DNA of 10,645 bases from an uncultured Sutterella sp. (GTDB taxonomy: Bacteria; Pseudomonadota; Gammaproteobacteria; Burkholderiales; Burkholderiaceae_F), in NCBI GenBank assembly GCA_905198475.1, contig CAJKCQ010000071.1, forward strand, positions 1-10,645. Reading direction: 5' to 3'. The stretch's first letter is position 1. Every line of letters begins with the position of its first letter. The notes under the pieces were generated by a model. The model worked only from the letters and a program-made list of their open reading frames with translations, was not told where the DNA came from and ran no database searches. The position numbers and the translations under genes are program-made. Below, piece by piece: positions 1 to 5,984 of this stretch.

Positions 1-80
1 CCGAAGAGATCCCCAAGCGCCTCAAAACGCGTAAGGACTCAGTAGGGAATCTCCGCCCTTCAGGGCGGAGAGGATGTCAA
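1..80 (+). mobile_element. Right end of an IS200/IS605-type insertion element
   Basis: Positions 47-51 read GAATC, followed by a perfect 8-bp stem (CTCCGCCC 51-58, GGGCGGAG 63-70) with a TTCA tetraloop (59-62), then AGGATGTCAA at 71-80. From memory, this matches the right end of ISDra2-like elements: GAATC, a subterminal hairpin with a TTTA-like loop, GAGG and a terminal TCAA. These elements have no inverted repeats and make no target duplication. The TnpA transposase, if present, recognises such hairpins. The boundary at 80 is inferred by analogy. The rest of the element lies left of the window. Confidence 0.7.
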
Positions 81-89
81 CTCCACTGA
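1..89 (+). CDS. tnpB: C-terminal tail of a TnpB (IS200/IS605 family RNA-guided nuclease), 5' part outside window
   Basis: An open frame enters from the left edge (first full codon at position 3) and gives 28 residues ending SVGNLRPSGRRGCQLH before a TGA at 87-89. The stretch SVGNLRPSGRRGCQ is the typical tail of IS200/IS605 OrfB/TnpB proteins, because the coding sequence runs through the right-end hairpin of the element. TnpB is an RNA-guided DNA nuclease of the RuvC type that helps keep the transposon in the genome. The catalytic RuvC and zinc-finger parts lie upstream of the window, so whether this copy is intact cannot be judged. The last two codons and the stop seem to lie beyond the transposon end, in host DNA. 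The call rests on the tail and the overlapping hairpin, which fit each other well. Confidence 0.8.
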   Translation, partial: EEIPKRLKTRKDSVGNLRPSGRRGCQLH

Positions 90-100
90 CGCGCCGCTCC
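47..100 (+). ncRNA. Candidate 3' end of a TnpB omega RNA (reRNA): scaffold hairpin 47-80 and guide from 81
   Basis: In IS200/IS605 TnpB systems the guide RNA comes from the 3' end of the tnpB transcript. The scaffold ends at the transposon right end, and the first 15-20 bases of flanking chromosome act as the guide. Here the scaffold hairpin (51-70) and terminal TCAA (77-80) are visible, so the guide would start CTCCACTGACGCGCCG at 81. The 5' part of the scaffold is off the window. Whether this RNA is made is not shown by the sequence; the end at 100 is nominal. Confidence 0.5.
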
Positions 101-161
101 AGCGCCCGTCAATCCATACATCTTCATATATTTCAATAAGTTGTCGTTTTTCGCAGGCAAC

Positions 162-186
162 AAAAAAGGCCGTCTTTCGACGACCT
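162..186 (-). terminator. Intrinsic terminator after tRNA-Pro
   Basis: On the minus strand AGGTCGTC, a GAAA tetraloop and GACGGCCT form an 8-bp stem (one G-U pair), and the last stem base continues into a run of six T. It begins 10 bases past the tRNA-Pro CCA end. It probably ends both the tRNA-Pro transcript and readthrough from pheST-ihfA, since no other terminator lies between ihfA and the tRNA. Positions 90-161, between it and the transposon end, hold no gene I can see. Confidence 0.9.
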
Positions 187-195
187 CATTTGTTC

Positions 196-274
<79 letters not shown>

Positions 275-284
275 CAGACTTGGA

Positions 285-313
285 ATCTTACCCGACTTTC
301 TCGAAAAAAGCAA
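285..313 (-). promoter_or_regulatory. Promoter of tRNA-Pro
   Basis: On the minus strand TTGCTT (308-313), a 17-base spacer and TAAGAT (285-290) form a sigma-70-type promoter. Transcription would start near 278, only about 6 bases before the mature tRNA 5' end. The -35 region and the start of the spacer are identical to those of the tRNA-Val promoter in this window, which supports both calls. Confidence 0.7.
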
Positions 314-331
314 GAGGGTGGCTCCAAGTTT

Positions 332-727
332 TTAGTCTTCGTCGTCCACAACGGTGTAGCGGCGGGTCTGCGCGCGCAGCTCCGGCGGCAGCAGGTTCTT
401 CGTGACGCGGGCGTTGAGCGTTCCGGACGGATGGAAGGTGACGACGCGGCGCTCGGTGATCGTCACCGTTTCGCCGGTCTTCAGATTGCGCCCGGGGCGC
501 GCGACCTTGTCGCGCACGGAGAAGTTGCCGAGACCGGGGATCTTCACCGTGTCGCCCTTTTCGAGGTGTTCGATGATGAGCTCGAAGAAGCTCTCGACGA
601 TGAGTTTGGCGTGAGGCCGGTCGAGATCGGGAATCTGCTCGAGAAGAGCCTCGGCGATGCTCGCCTTGTTGAGGGTGCGGACGTCCTGGGGAAGGTAGTC
701 CTGAGGAATGTCATCCTGATCAGTCAT
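332..727 (-). CDS. ihfA: Integration host factor subunit alpha
   Basis: 131-residue DNA-bending protein of the HU/IHF family; pairs with IhfB to make sharp bends at specific sites in recombination, replication and promoter control. The family core spans about residues 19-110. It has an alpha-helical dimerisation part (LNKASIAEALLEQI), the GLGNF turn (65-69), and the DNA-binding arm RPGRN-x-KTGE (77-86) followed by RRVVTFHPS. It is longer than the 99-residue E. coli protein, with an acidic N-terminal extension of about 17 residues and a C-terminal tail ending DDED. The ATG at 727 is the only ATG ahead of the core; the GAAG before it is a weak ribosome site. Oddity: position 82 in the arm is leucine where IhfA normally has the intercalating proline (Pro65 in E. 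coli). It lies 104 bases after pheT, as in other proteobacteria. Confidence 0.95.
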   Translation of the reverse strand: MTDQDDIPQDYLPQDVRTLNKASIAEALLEQIPDLDRPHAKLIVESFFELIIEHLEKGDTVKIPGLGNFSVRDKVARPGRNLKTGETVTITERRVVTFHPSGTLNARVTKNLLPPELRAQTRRYTVVDDED

Positions 728-770
728 GTTCTTCAGTAATTCGCTGACGCTGTGAAATCGTTTTCTGTCG

Positions 771-809
771 CCTCTGGGCCGCCCGCGGTTTGGGCTGGCG
801 GCACAGAGG
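771..809 (-). other. GC-rich hairpin between pheT and ihfA
   Basis: The 104-base pheT-ihfA gap contains two stacked 6-bp stems (CCTCTG/CAGAGG and GCCGCC/GGCGGC) separated by a single mismatch, with a 13-base loop. No T-run follows on either strand, so I do not call it a terminator. It could slow 3' decay of the pheST part of the message or set relative ihfA output. It is the only notable structure in the gap, and I see no promoter for ihfA. Confidence 0.5.
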
Positions 810-831
810 AGCCTTAGGAGAGGGCCCGGCC

Positions 832-3249
832 TCAGGCGCGCAGACGCGCGCCCGCCACTTCGAGCACGTCGAGGATCGCGCGCATCGCGCCCTCGGTCTG
901 CTCTTCGCCGAGCGGCTCCTCGGTGCGCGAGGCGAGCTCGATCGCGAAGGCGAGGGACTTCTCGCCCGCCCCGTCGCCCTCCTTCGGGCGATAGAGGTCG
1001 AAGAGGCGGAAGTCGGCGAGGGGCGCGAGGCGCAGATCCTTCTTCTTCGCCTCGGCGACGGCGTCGAAGAGCACCTGCACTTCCAGGTCGGCGGGGACCA
1101 CGACCGCGAGGTCGCGCGTCACGGGTTGGAACTTGCTCACCGGGACGTAGCTGGGCAGCGGCAGCTGCGTGAGGGGCTCAACTTCGAGCTCGAACACCAC
1201 CGGAGCGTGTGGAAGCTCAAACTGCTGCTGCACGCGCGGATGAAGTTCGCCGATGAAGCCGATGCGGCGGTCGCCGAGGTAGATCCCCGCGGAGCGGCCC
1301 GGATGGAGCGCCGGGAAGGATTCCTTCACGAATCGGACCTTGAGCGGGCGGATCAGACGCTCAACGTCGCCCTTGACGTCAAAGAAGTCCACGCGGCGGG
1401 CGGCTTCGCCCCACTGCGCGTCGTCGGCGGTGCCGTAGGCGAGGCCGGCGACGTGCTGCGGCTGGCGCACGCCCTTCACCGTCCAGGGACCCTCTTCGAC
1501 CGCGGCGTCGGGGAAGAAGACGCGGCCGAGCTCAAAGATGCGCACGCGTTCGGCGCGGCGGTTGAGGTTGTACTTGAGGATGTCCACGAGACCGCCGATG
1601 AGCTGCGTGCGCATCACGGAGAGCTGCGAGGCGATCGGATTGAGCAGGCGGATCGGCTTCTCGTTGGCGGCGTAGGCGAGCTCCCACTCTTCGGGGACGA
1701 AGGAGAAGTTGATGAGCTCCTGGTAGCCGAGCTTGGCCATCTCGCGGCGCAGATCATGCGCGCCGCGGCGCTCCTCGCGCTGCGTCTTCATCGCGCTGCG
1801 CGCGAGCGGCGGACGGTCGGGGAGCTTCTCGAGGCCGTAGAGGCGCGCGACCTCCTCGATCAGGTCCTCCTCGATCTCGATGTCGAAGCGGAAGGACGGG
1901 GGCGTCACCGTGAAGACGCCGTCGGCGAGCGTGTATTCGAAGCCGAGGCGCTTGAAGCTCTCCTCCATGGATTCGAGCGGAATGTCGACGCCGACCACCT
2001 TGCGGCAGCGGTCCACGCGCATGCGCACGGGGGCGCGCACCGGGAGGTTCGCCTTCACGTCGTCGACCGGGCCCACCTTCGTCTCAGGCGTGCCGCAGAT
2101 GTCGAGCACGAGCTGCGTGATGTACTCGAGGTGGTCGACCGTCGTCGCGAAGTCCACGCCGCGCTCATAGCGGTAGGCCGCGTCGGTCGAGAAGTTGAGC
2201 TTGCGGCAGCGGCCCTGGATCGCCTTCGGGAACCAGAACGCGGCCTCGATGTAGAGGTCGGTCGTCTCGTCGGAGATCGAGGTCTTCTCGCCGCCCATGA
2301 TGCCCGCGAGGCATTCGGGCTCGTCGCCCGCGCAGATCACGCCGTACCAAGGCGTGAGCGCGACCGTCTGGCCGTTGAGGAGCTCGACGGACTCGCCCTC
2401 GCGCGCCCAACGCACGGTGAGGCGGTCGGCCGGGAGCTTCTTGAGGTCGTAGAAGTGGGTCGGGCGGCCGAGCTCGAGCATCACGTAGTTCGAGATGTCC
2501 ACGAGCGCGGAGATCGAGCGCTGGCCGGCGCGCTCAAGGCGCGACTTCATCCATTCCGGCGTCTTCGCACGGGCGTTGAGGCCGCGGATCACGCGGCCGG
2601 AGAAGCGGCCGCAGAGGTCGGGGGCTTCGATCTCGACGGGCAGGCGGCAGCTACAGGTCGCGGGCACCGGCGTCATCGCCGCAAGCGTGAGCGGCGCGCC
2701 CGTGATCGCGTGCACGTCGCGCGCGACGCCCACCACGGAGAGCGCGTCGCCGCGGTTCGGCGTGAGCTTCAATTCAATGCGGGCGTCGTCAAGACGCGCG
2801 TATTCACGGATGTCGGCGCCGATGGGCGCTTCGTCCGGAAGGATCCAGATGCCGTCGTGGTTTTCGGAAATGCCGAGCTCGCGCTGCGAGCAGAGCATGC
2901 CCATCGACACGACACCGCGCAGCTTGCTCTTCTTGATGCGGAAGTCGCCCGGGAGCACCGCGCCGATCGTGGCGCAGGCAACCTTGATGCCGGCGCGCAC
3001 GTTCGGGGCGCCGCAGACGATCTGCAGCGTCTCGCCCGTGCCCGCGTTCACTTCGCACACGTGCAGGTGGTCGGAGTTCTCATGGTCGCGGCAGGTGAGC
3101 ACTTCGCCCACGACGACGCCCGTGAAGGCGGGGGCGGCGGTGCGGACTTCCTCAACCTCGAGGCCCGCCATCGTCAGCGCGTCGGCAAGCTCGTCGGTCG
3201 AGAGGGCCGGATTGACGTACTGGCGCAGCCATTCTTCAGTGAAAATCAT
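832..3249 (-). CDS. pheT: Phenylalanine--tRNA ligase beta subunit
   Basis: 805 residues, close to the 795 of E. coli; forms the (alpha-beta)2 PheRS with PheS and charges tRNA-Phe in the cytoplasm. Starts MIFTEEWLRQYVNP, the family's usual N terminus. Domains in order: an EMAP-type tRNA-binding OB fold at about 40-150; the B3/B4 editing domain at about 205-375, with GRPTHFYD (His265) and YIEAAFW (Glu335) at what I recall as E. coli editing residues His261 and Glu334; a B5 DNA/RNA-binding domain at about 405-475; the inactive synthetase-like core at about 490-690; and the C-terminal FDX-ACB tRNA-binding domain from about 702 (VPVSKFQPVTRDLAVVV). GGAGAG precedes the ATG. It follows pheS by 23 bases, so the two are surely co-transcribed. 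No defect is seen. Confidence 0.97.
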   Translation of the reverse strand: MIFTEEWLRQYVNPALSTDELADALTMAGLEVEEVRTAAPAFTGVVVGEVLTCRDHENSDHLHVCEVNAGTGETLQIVCGAPNVRAGIKVACATIGAVLPGDFRIKKSKLRGVVSMGMLCSQRELGISENHDGIWILPDEAPIGADIREYARLDDARIELKLTPNRGDALSVVGVARDVHAITGAPLTLAAMTPVPATCSCRLPVEIEAPDLCGRFSGRVIRGLNARAKTPEWMKSRLERAGQRSISALVDISNYVMLELGRPTHFYDLKKLPADRLTVRWAREGESVELLNGQTVALTPWYGVICAGDEPECLAGIMGGEKTSISDETTDLYIEAAFWFPKAIQGRCRKLNFSTDAAYRYERGVDFATTVDHLEYITQLVLDICGTPETKVGPVDDVKANLPVRAPVRMRVDRCRKVVGVDIPLESMEESFKRLGFEYTLADGVFTVTPPSFRFDIEIEEDLIEEVARLYGLEKLPDRPPLARSAMKTQREERRGAHDLRREMAKLGYQELINFSFVPEEWELAYAANEKPIRLLNPIASQLSVMRTQLIGGLVDILKYNLNRRAERVRIFELGRVFFPDAAVEEGPWTVKGVRQPQHVAGLAYGTADDAQWGEAARRVDFFDVKGDVERLIRPLKVRFVKESFPALHPGRSAGIYLGDRRIGFIGELHPRVQQQFELPHAPVVFELEVEPLTQLPLPSYVPVSKFQPVTRDLAVVVPADLEVQVLFDAVAEAKKKDLRLAPLADFRLFDLYRPKEGDGAGEKSLAFAIELASRTEEPLGEEQTEGAMRAILDVLEVAGARLRA

Positions 3250-3272
3250 TTTGTGTTCTCTCCGCCGGGAAG

Positions 3273-4289
3273 TCAGTTGAACTGCTTGAGGAAGCGCAGG
3301 TCGCCCTCAAAGAAGAGGCGCAGGTCGTCGATGCCGTAGCGCAGCATCGTGAGGCGCTCGAGGCCCGAGCCGAAGGCGAAGCCGATGTGCTTCTCCGGAT
3401 CGAGGCCGTAGTTGCGCACGACGTTCGGGTGCACTTCGCCCGCGCCCGAAATCTCGAGCCAGCGGCCCTTCCTCGGGCCGCTCGTGAACATCATGTCCAC
3501 TTCGACGGAGGGTTCGGTGAACGGGAAGTAGGACGGACGGAAGCGCACGACGAGGTCGTTCGTCTCGAAGAAGCAGCGCAGGAAGTCGCTGTAGACGCCC
3601 TTGAGGTCCGTGAAGCTGATGTCGCGGTCGATCCAGAGGCCCTCGACCTGATGGAACATCGGCGAGTGCGTCGCGTCGCTGTCCACGCGGTAGGTGCGCC
3701 CCGGGGCGATCACCTTGATGGGCGGCTGATGCGTGCGGGCGTAGCGCACCTGCATGGGCGAGGTGTGCGGACGCAGCGGGAGCGGACGTCCCTCGTCGTC
3801 GTTGCGGTCCACGTAGAACGTGTCCTGCATCGAGCGGGCGGGATGGTTGGGCGGGTTGTTGAGCGCGGTGAAGCTGAACCAGTCGCTCTCGATCTCGGGA
3901 CCGTCGGCGACGTCGAAGCCGATCGAGCGGAAGATCTCCTCGACGCGCATCCAGGTGCGGATCACCGGGTGGATGCCGCCCTCGGAGCGGCCGCGCCCCG
4001 GGAGCGTCACGTCGATCGACTCGGCGGCGAGCTTCGCAGCGAGCGCTTCGGCGGCGAGTGCTTCGCGGCGGGCGTTGAGGGCCTGCTCGACCTGCTGCTT
4101 GGCGCGGTTGATCTCCTGACCGCGGGCGCGGCGCTCCTCAGGGGCGAGCTTGCCCAGCTCCTTCATGAGCATGGTGAGCGCGCCCGTCTTGCCGAGGTAG
4201 CGCGCCTTGGCGTCCTCGAGCGCAGCGGCCTGCTGCGCGAGGGCGAATTCACGCTGCGCGGACTCGATGAGTTCGGAAAGTTCCTGCAT
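3273..4289 (-). CDS. pheS: Phenylalanine--tRNA ligase alpha subunit
   Basis: 338-residue catalytic subunit of PheRS; activates phenylalanine with ATP and transfers it to tRNA-Phe. An N-terminal coiled-coil tRNA-binding arm (about 1-85) is followed by the class II core: motif 1 around 109-134, motif 2 GRTYRVDSDATHSPMFHQ from 197, and motif 3 with GFAFGSGLERLTMLRYG from 303. The GFAFG segment carries the alanine of the phenylalanine pocket. The C terminus RFLKQF is the family standard. I chose the ATG at 4289 because MQELSELIES lines up with the E. coli start MSHLAELVAS. A TTG four codons upstream (4301) is also open but would add residues not seen in the family. A 392-base gene-free leader precedes it. 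Confidence 0.96.
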   Translation of the reverse strand: MQELSELIESAQREFALAQQAAALEDAKARYLGKTGALTMLMKELGKLAPEERRARGQEINRAKQQVEQALNARREALAAEALAAKLAAESIDVTLPGRGRSEGGIHPVIRTWMRVEEIFRSIGFDVADGPEIESDWFSFTALNNPPNHPARSMQDTFYVDRNDDEGRPLPLRPHTSPMQVRYARTHQPPIKVIAPGRTYRVDSDATHSPMFHQVEGLWIDRDISFTDLKGVYSDFLRCFFETNDLVVRFRPSYFPFTEPSVEVDMMFTSGPRKGRWLEISGAGEVHPNVVRNYGLDPEKHIGFAFGSGLERLTMLRYGIDDLRLFFEGDLRFLKQFN

Positions 4290-4583
4290 TTTGAATTCCA
4301 AAACGATGATGTCGGGGGACGCCGGGCGTCGCGCCGCCCGTCAACGGGGGCGTTCGGGCCGCGTCCGGTCTCCGTACTCAGCGGCGCATCCCCCTTCGGG
4401 GACGACGGGGATTCGGGGCGCGGCCTTCCCGCACTGCGGAGAAGGCCGCGCCGCACGGAACCCCTCCCGCCCCTCTGCGGAGGGGTGAAAGGCGCCGGAT
4501 GAGGAGCGCGCGGAAGGTCCCGGACCCCCTGCGCCGCTCATTGGGAAAGCAGAAATTCTACATGCAATTCACTGATCACGCTC
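4290..4583 (-). other. GC-rich, hairpin-filled leader of pheST without a gene
   Basis: No convincing gene lies between the rplT terminator and pheS; the frames here are low-complexity, rich in Arg, Pro, Gly and Ala. Visible structures include a 12-bp perfect stem (4417-4428 with 4441-4452) whose loop can form four more pairs (4429-4432 with 4436-4439), a 6-bp stem with TGCG-type loop at 4470-4485, and a CCCCTTCGGGG mini-hairpin at about 4391-4401. None has a T-run, so none is an intrinsic terminator. The stretch could be a regulatory leader for pheST or a dispersed intergenic repeat. No Phe-codon-rich leader peptide of the E. coli pheM kind is present. Confidence 0.5.
4555..4560 (-). promoter_or_regulatory. 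Possible -10 element of a pheST promoter
   Basis: TAGAAT on the minus strand (5 of 6 to TATAAT) lies in a short AT-rich patch just past the rplT terminator, the natural place for a new pheST promoter. No good -35 hexamer is found at 16-18 bases, so support is weak. Confidence 0.3.
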
Positions 4584-4620
4584 GAAAAAAGAGGCCCGCC
4601 TCCCAGGGAGACGAGCCTCT
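4584..4620 (-). terminator. Strong intrinsic terminator after rplT
   Basis: A 14-bp stem with two G-U pairs (4590-4603 with 4607-4620) and a CTG loop runs into six T on the minus strand. It starts about 60 bases past the rplT stop. A second hairpin (CGCCCGG/CCGGGCG, 4638-4664) lies between. It separates the thrS-infC-rpmI-rplT unit from pheST, or partly attenuates readthrough into pheST. In E. coli the pheST attenuator sits at the same place in the cluster. Confidence 0.92.
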
Positions 4621-4681
4621 CATTTCAGTTCCCTTTGCGCCCGGTGCGCCTGCGCGTCCGGGCGGAAGCAGGAAGAGCTTC

Positions 4682-5032
4682 TTAGGCGTTCTTGACCGAC
4701 GCGACGAGGGCGGCGAAGCCTTCCTTGTCGTTCACGGCCATGTCGGCGAGGACCTTGCGGTCAAGGCCAATGCCAGCCTTCTTCAGGCCGTTCATGAACA
4801 CCGAGTACGTCATGCCGTTGGCACGGGTGCCGGCATTGATGCGGGCGATCCACAGACGGCGGAACACGCGCTTCTTGTTGCGGCGGTCGCGGTAGGCGTA
4901 CTGACCGGCGCGCATGACGGCCTGCTTGGCAACGCGGAAAACGTTGTTGCGGCGCAGACGGAAGCCCTTCGAAAGGGCAAAAATCTTCTTATGACGGGCA
5001 CGGGCCGTCACACCACGCTTCACACGAGGCAT
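4682..5032 (-). CDS. rplT: 50S ribosomal protein L20
   Basis: 116 residues (E. coli 118), starting MPRVKRGVTARARHKK and containing AGQYAYRDRRNKKRVFR and LWIARINAG, the conserved parts that bind 23S rRNA. The very basic N-terminal half is the long extension needed early in 50S assembly; the C-terminal globular part runs from about 60. In E. coli this protein also represses translation of rpmI and itself by binding the mRNA leader. AAGGAG stands a proper distance before the ATG at 5032. It lies 20 bases behind rpmI and is followed by a strong terminator. Confidence 0.98.
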   Translation of the reverse strand: MPRVKRGVTARARHKKIFALSKGFRLRRNNVFRVAKQAVMRAGQYAYRDRRNKKRVFRRLWIARINAGTRANGMTYSVFMNGLKKAGIGLDRKVLADMAVNDKEGFAALVASVKNA

Positions 5033-5052
5033 CTCTTATCTCCTTTCTTCAA

Positions 5053-5250
5053 TTAGGCGTAGGGCAGCATGCGCTTGACGGACTTGATGTCCGACTCGTG
5101 CACCGTGACCATGCCGCGCAGCTGACGCTTGTTCTTCGTCGTGCGGTGGGAAAGGATGTGGCGCTTCGTGGCGTGGGCGCGCTTGATCGAGCCGCTGGCA
5201 CGCGGCTTGAACCGCTTCGCAGCGGCGCGCTTGGTCTTCATCTTCGGCAT
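5053..5250 (-). CDS. rpmI: 50S ribosomal protein L35
   Basis: 65 residues, standard length, starting MPKMKTKRAAAKRFK with the family pattern SGSIKRAHATKRHIL and ending KRMLPYA. Very basic and binds 23S rRNA in the large subunit. GAGGA precedes the ATG by about eight bases. It follows infC after a 161-base structured leader and precedes rplT by 20 bases, so rpmI and rplT are very likely translated from one message. Confidence 0.98.
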   Translation of the reverse strand: MPKMKTKRAAAKRFKPRASGSIKRAHATKRHILSHRTTKNKRQLRGMVTVHESDIKSVKRMLPYA

Positions 5251-5411
5251 TTGCCGTTCCTCTTTTATTGGATAAGCCCCGGGCGTTCCAGCTGTGAAAG
5301 CACTGGACGCTTCAACGGGCCCCGGGCCTACTTGTTATGCCGGCTTCGGAGATGACCCGAAGCCGGCGAAAGACAGCGATTCTACTCGAACTCGAGCGGA
5401 AGTGCGGAAAA
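5251..5411 (-). promoter_or_regulatory. Structured infC-rpmI leader, candidate L20 translational operator
   Basis: On the minus strand, an 11-bp perfect stem GCCGGCTTCGG/CCGAAGCCGGC (5339-5367, 7-base loop) is followed by an imperfect stem GCGTCCAG/CTGGAACGC (5283-5310) flanked by two copies of GCCCGGGGC, each containing the self-complementary CCCGGG. The structure ends about 25 bases before the rpmI start. No T-run follows, so it is not a terminator. In E. coli, L20 represses rpmI-rplT through an mRNA structure upstream of rpmI; the location suggests a similar role here, but I cannot match the fold to the known L20 site by eye. Confidence 0.4.
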
Positions 5412-5933
5412 TCAGCGCTTCTTTTTCGGGGCGAGAACCATGATCATCTGGCGGCCTTCGAGCTTGGGCGCGTGCTCGACCTGGGCGACGTCGGCGAGTT
5501 CGTCGCGCACGCGGTCCATCAACTGCGTGCCGAACTGCTGGTGGGCCATTTCACGGCCGCGGAAGCGCAGCGTGACCTTGGCCTTGTCGCCGTCGGAGAG
5601 GAAGCGCACGAGGCTGCGCAGCTTCGTCTGGAAATCGTTCTCGTCCGTCGCCGGACGGAACTTGACTTCCTTGATCTGCACGACCTTCTGCTTCGCCTTG
5701 GCTTCCTGGGCCTTCTTCTGCTCCTGATAACGAAACTTGCCGTAGTCCATCAGGCGGCAGACGGGCGGCACTGCGTTCGGCGCGACCTCAACAAGGTCGA
5801 CGTCCGCTTCCTCGGCCATACGGAGGGCTTCGGAAGTGCGAACAATACCGATCTGGGCGCCGTCGACGCCGGTCAGTCGGACCTCAGGAACTCGGATCTC
5901 ACCATTGATCCGATGCTTGCGATCTTGAGCTAT
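5412..5933 (-). CDS. infC: Translation initiation factor IF-3, starting at an AUA codon
   Basis: 173 residues with the AUA start (E. coli 180). IF-3 binds the 30S subunit, prevents early joining of 50S and rejects wrong start codons. The N domain carries HRINGEIRVPEVRL and DLVEVAPNAVPPVCRLMDYGKF, the linker is lysine-rich, and the C domain has VKFRPATDENDFQTKLRS and KVTLRFRGREMAHQQ, ending MIMVLAPKKKR. The first ATG in frame (5819) would delete most of the N domain. The frame is open upstream only to a TAG nine codons before the AUA, with no ATG, GTG or TTG between it and RINGEI. AGGAG lies seven bases before the ATA at 5931-5933. E. coli infC uses AUU, another rare start, for self-repression. 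It lies 51 bases after thrS. Confidence 0.96.
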   Translation of the reverse strand: MAQDRKHRINGEIRVPEVRLTGVDGAQIGIVRTSEALRMAEEADVDLVEVAPNAVPPVCRLMDYGKFRYQEQKKAQEAKAKQKVVQIKEVKFRPATDENDFQTKLRSLVRFLSDGDKAKVTLRFRGREMAHQQFGTQLMDRVRDELADVAQVEHAPKLEGRQMIMVLAPKKKR

Positions 5934-5984
5934 GGCTCTTCTCCTGAAAAAACTCTAGCGCTGTTGCGACTTCGCCCGCGCCGA

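Noticed and set aside
790..3339. 849-codon plus-strand open frame over pheT
   Set aside because: Antisense shadow of pheT; its composition (Arg, His, Glu, Ala, Leu, Val runs) is that of the complement of GC-rich codons, with no family motif. The frames at 3387-4502, 5337-7970 and 8172-10541 are rejected for the same reason over pheS, infC/thrS and relA.
4299..4301. TTG start for pheS, four codons upstream
   Set aside because: The ATG at 4289 aligns with the family N terminus; the TTG would add non-conserved residues.
4576..4623. 15-codon frame over the rplT terminator (MRGSSPWEAGLFFRA), a possible pheM-like Phe attenuator peptide
   Set aside because: Its two Phe codons are simply the T-run of the terminator and come after the stem, not before it as attenuation needs. 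The ATG belongs to the AAATGA seen before the other terminators too.
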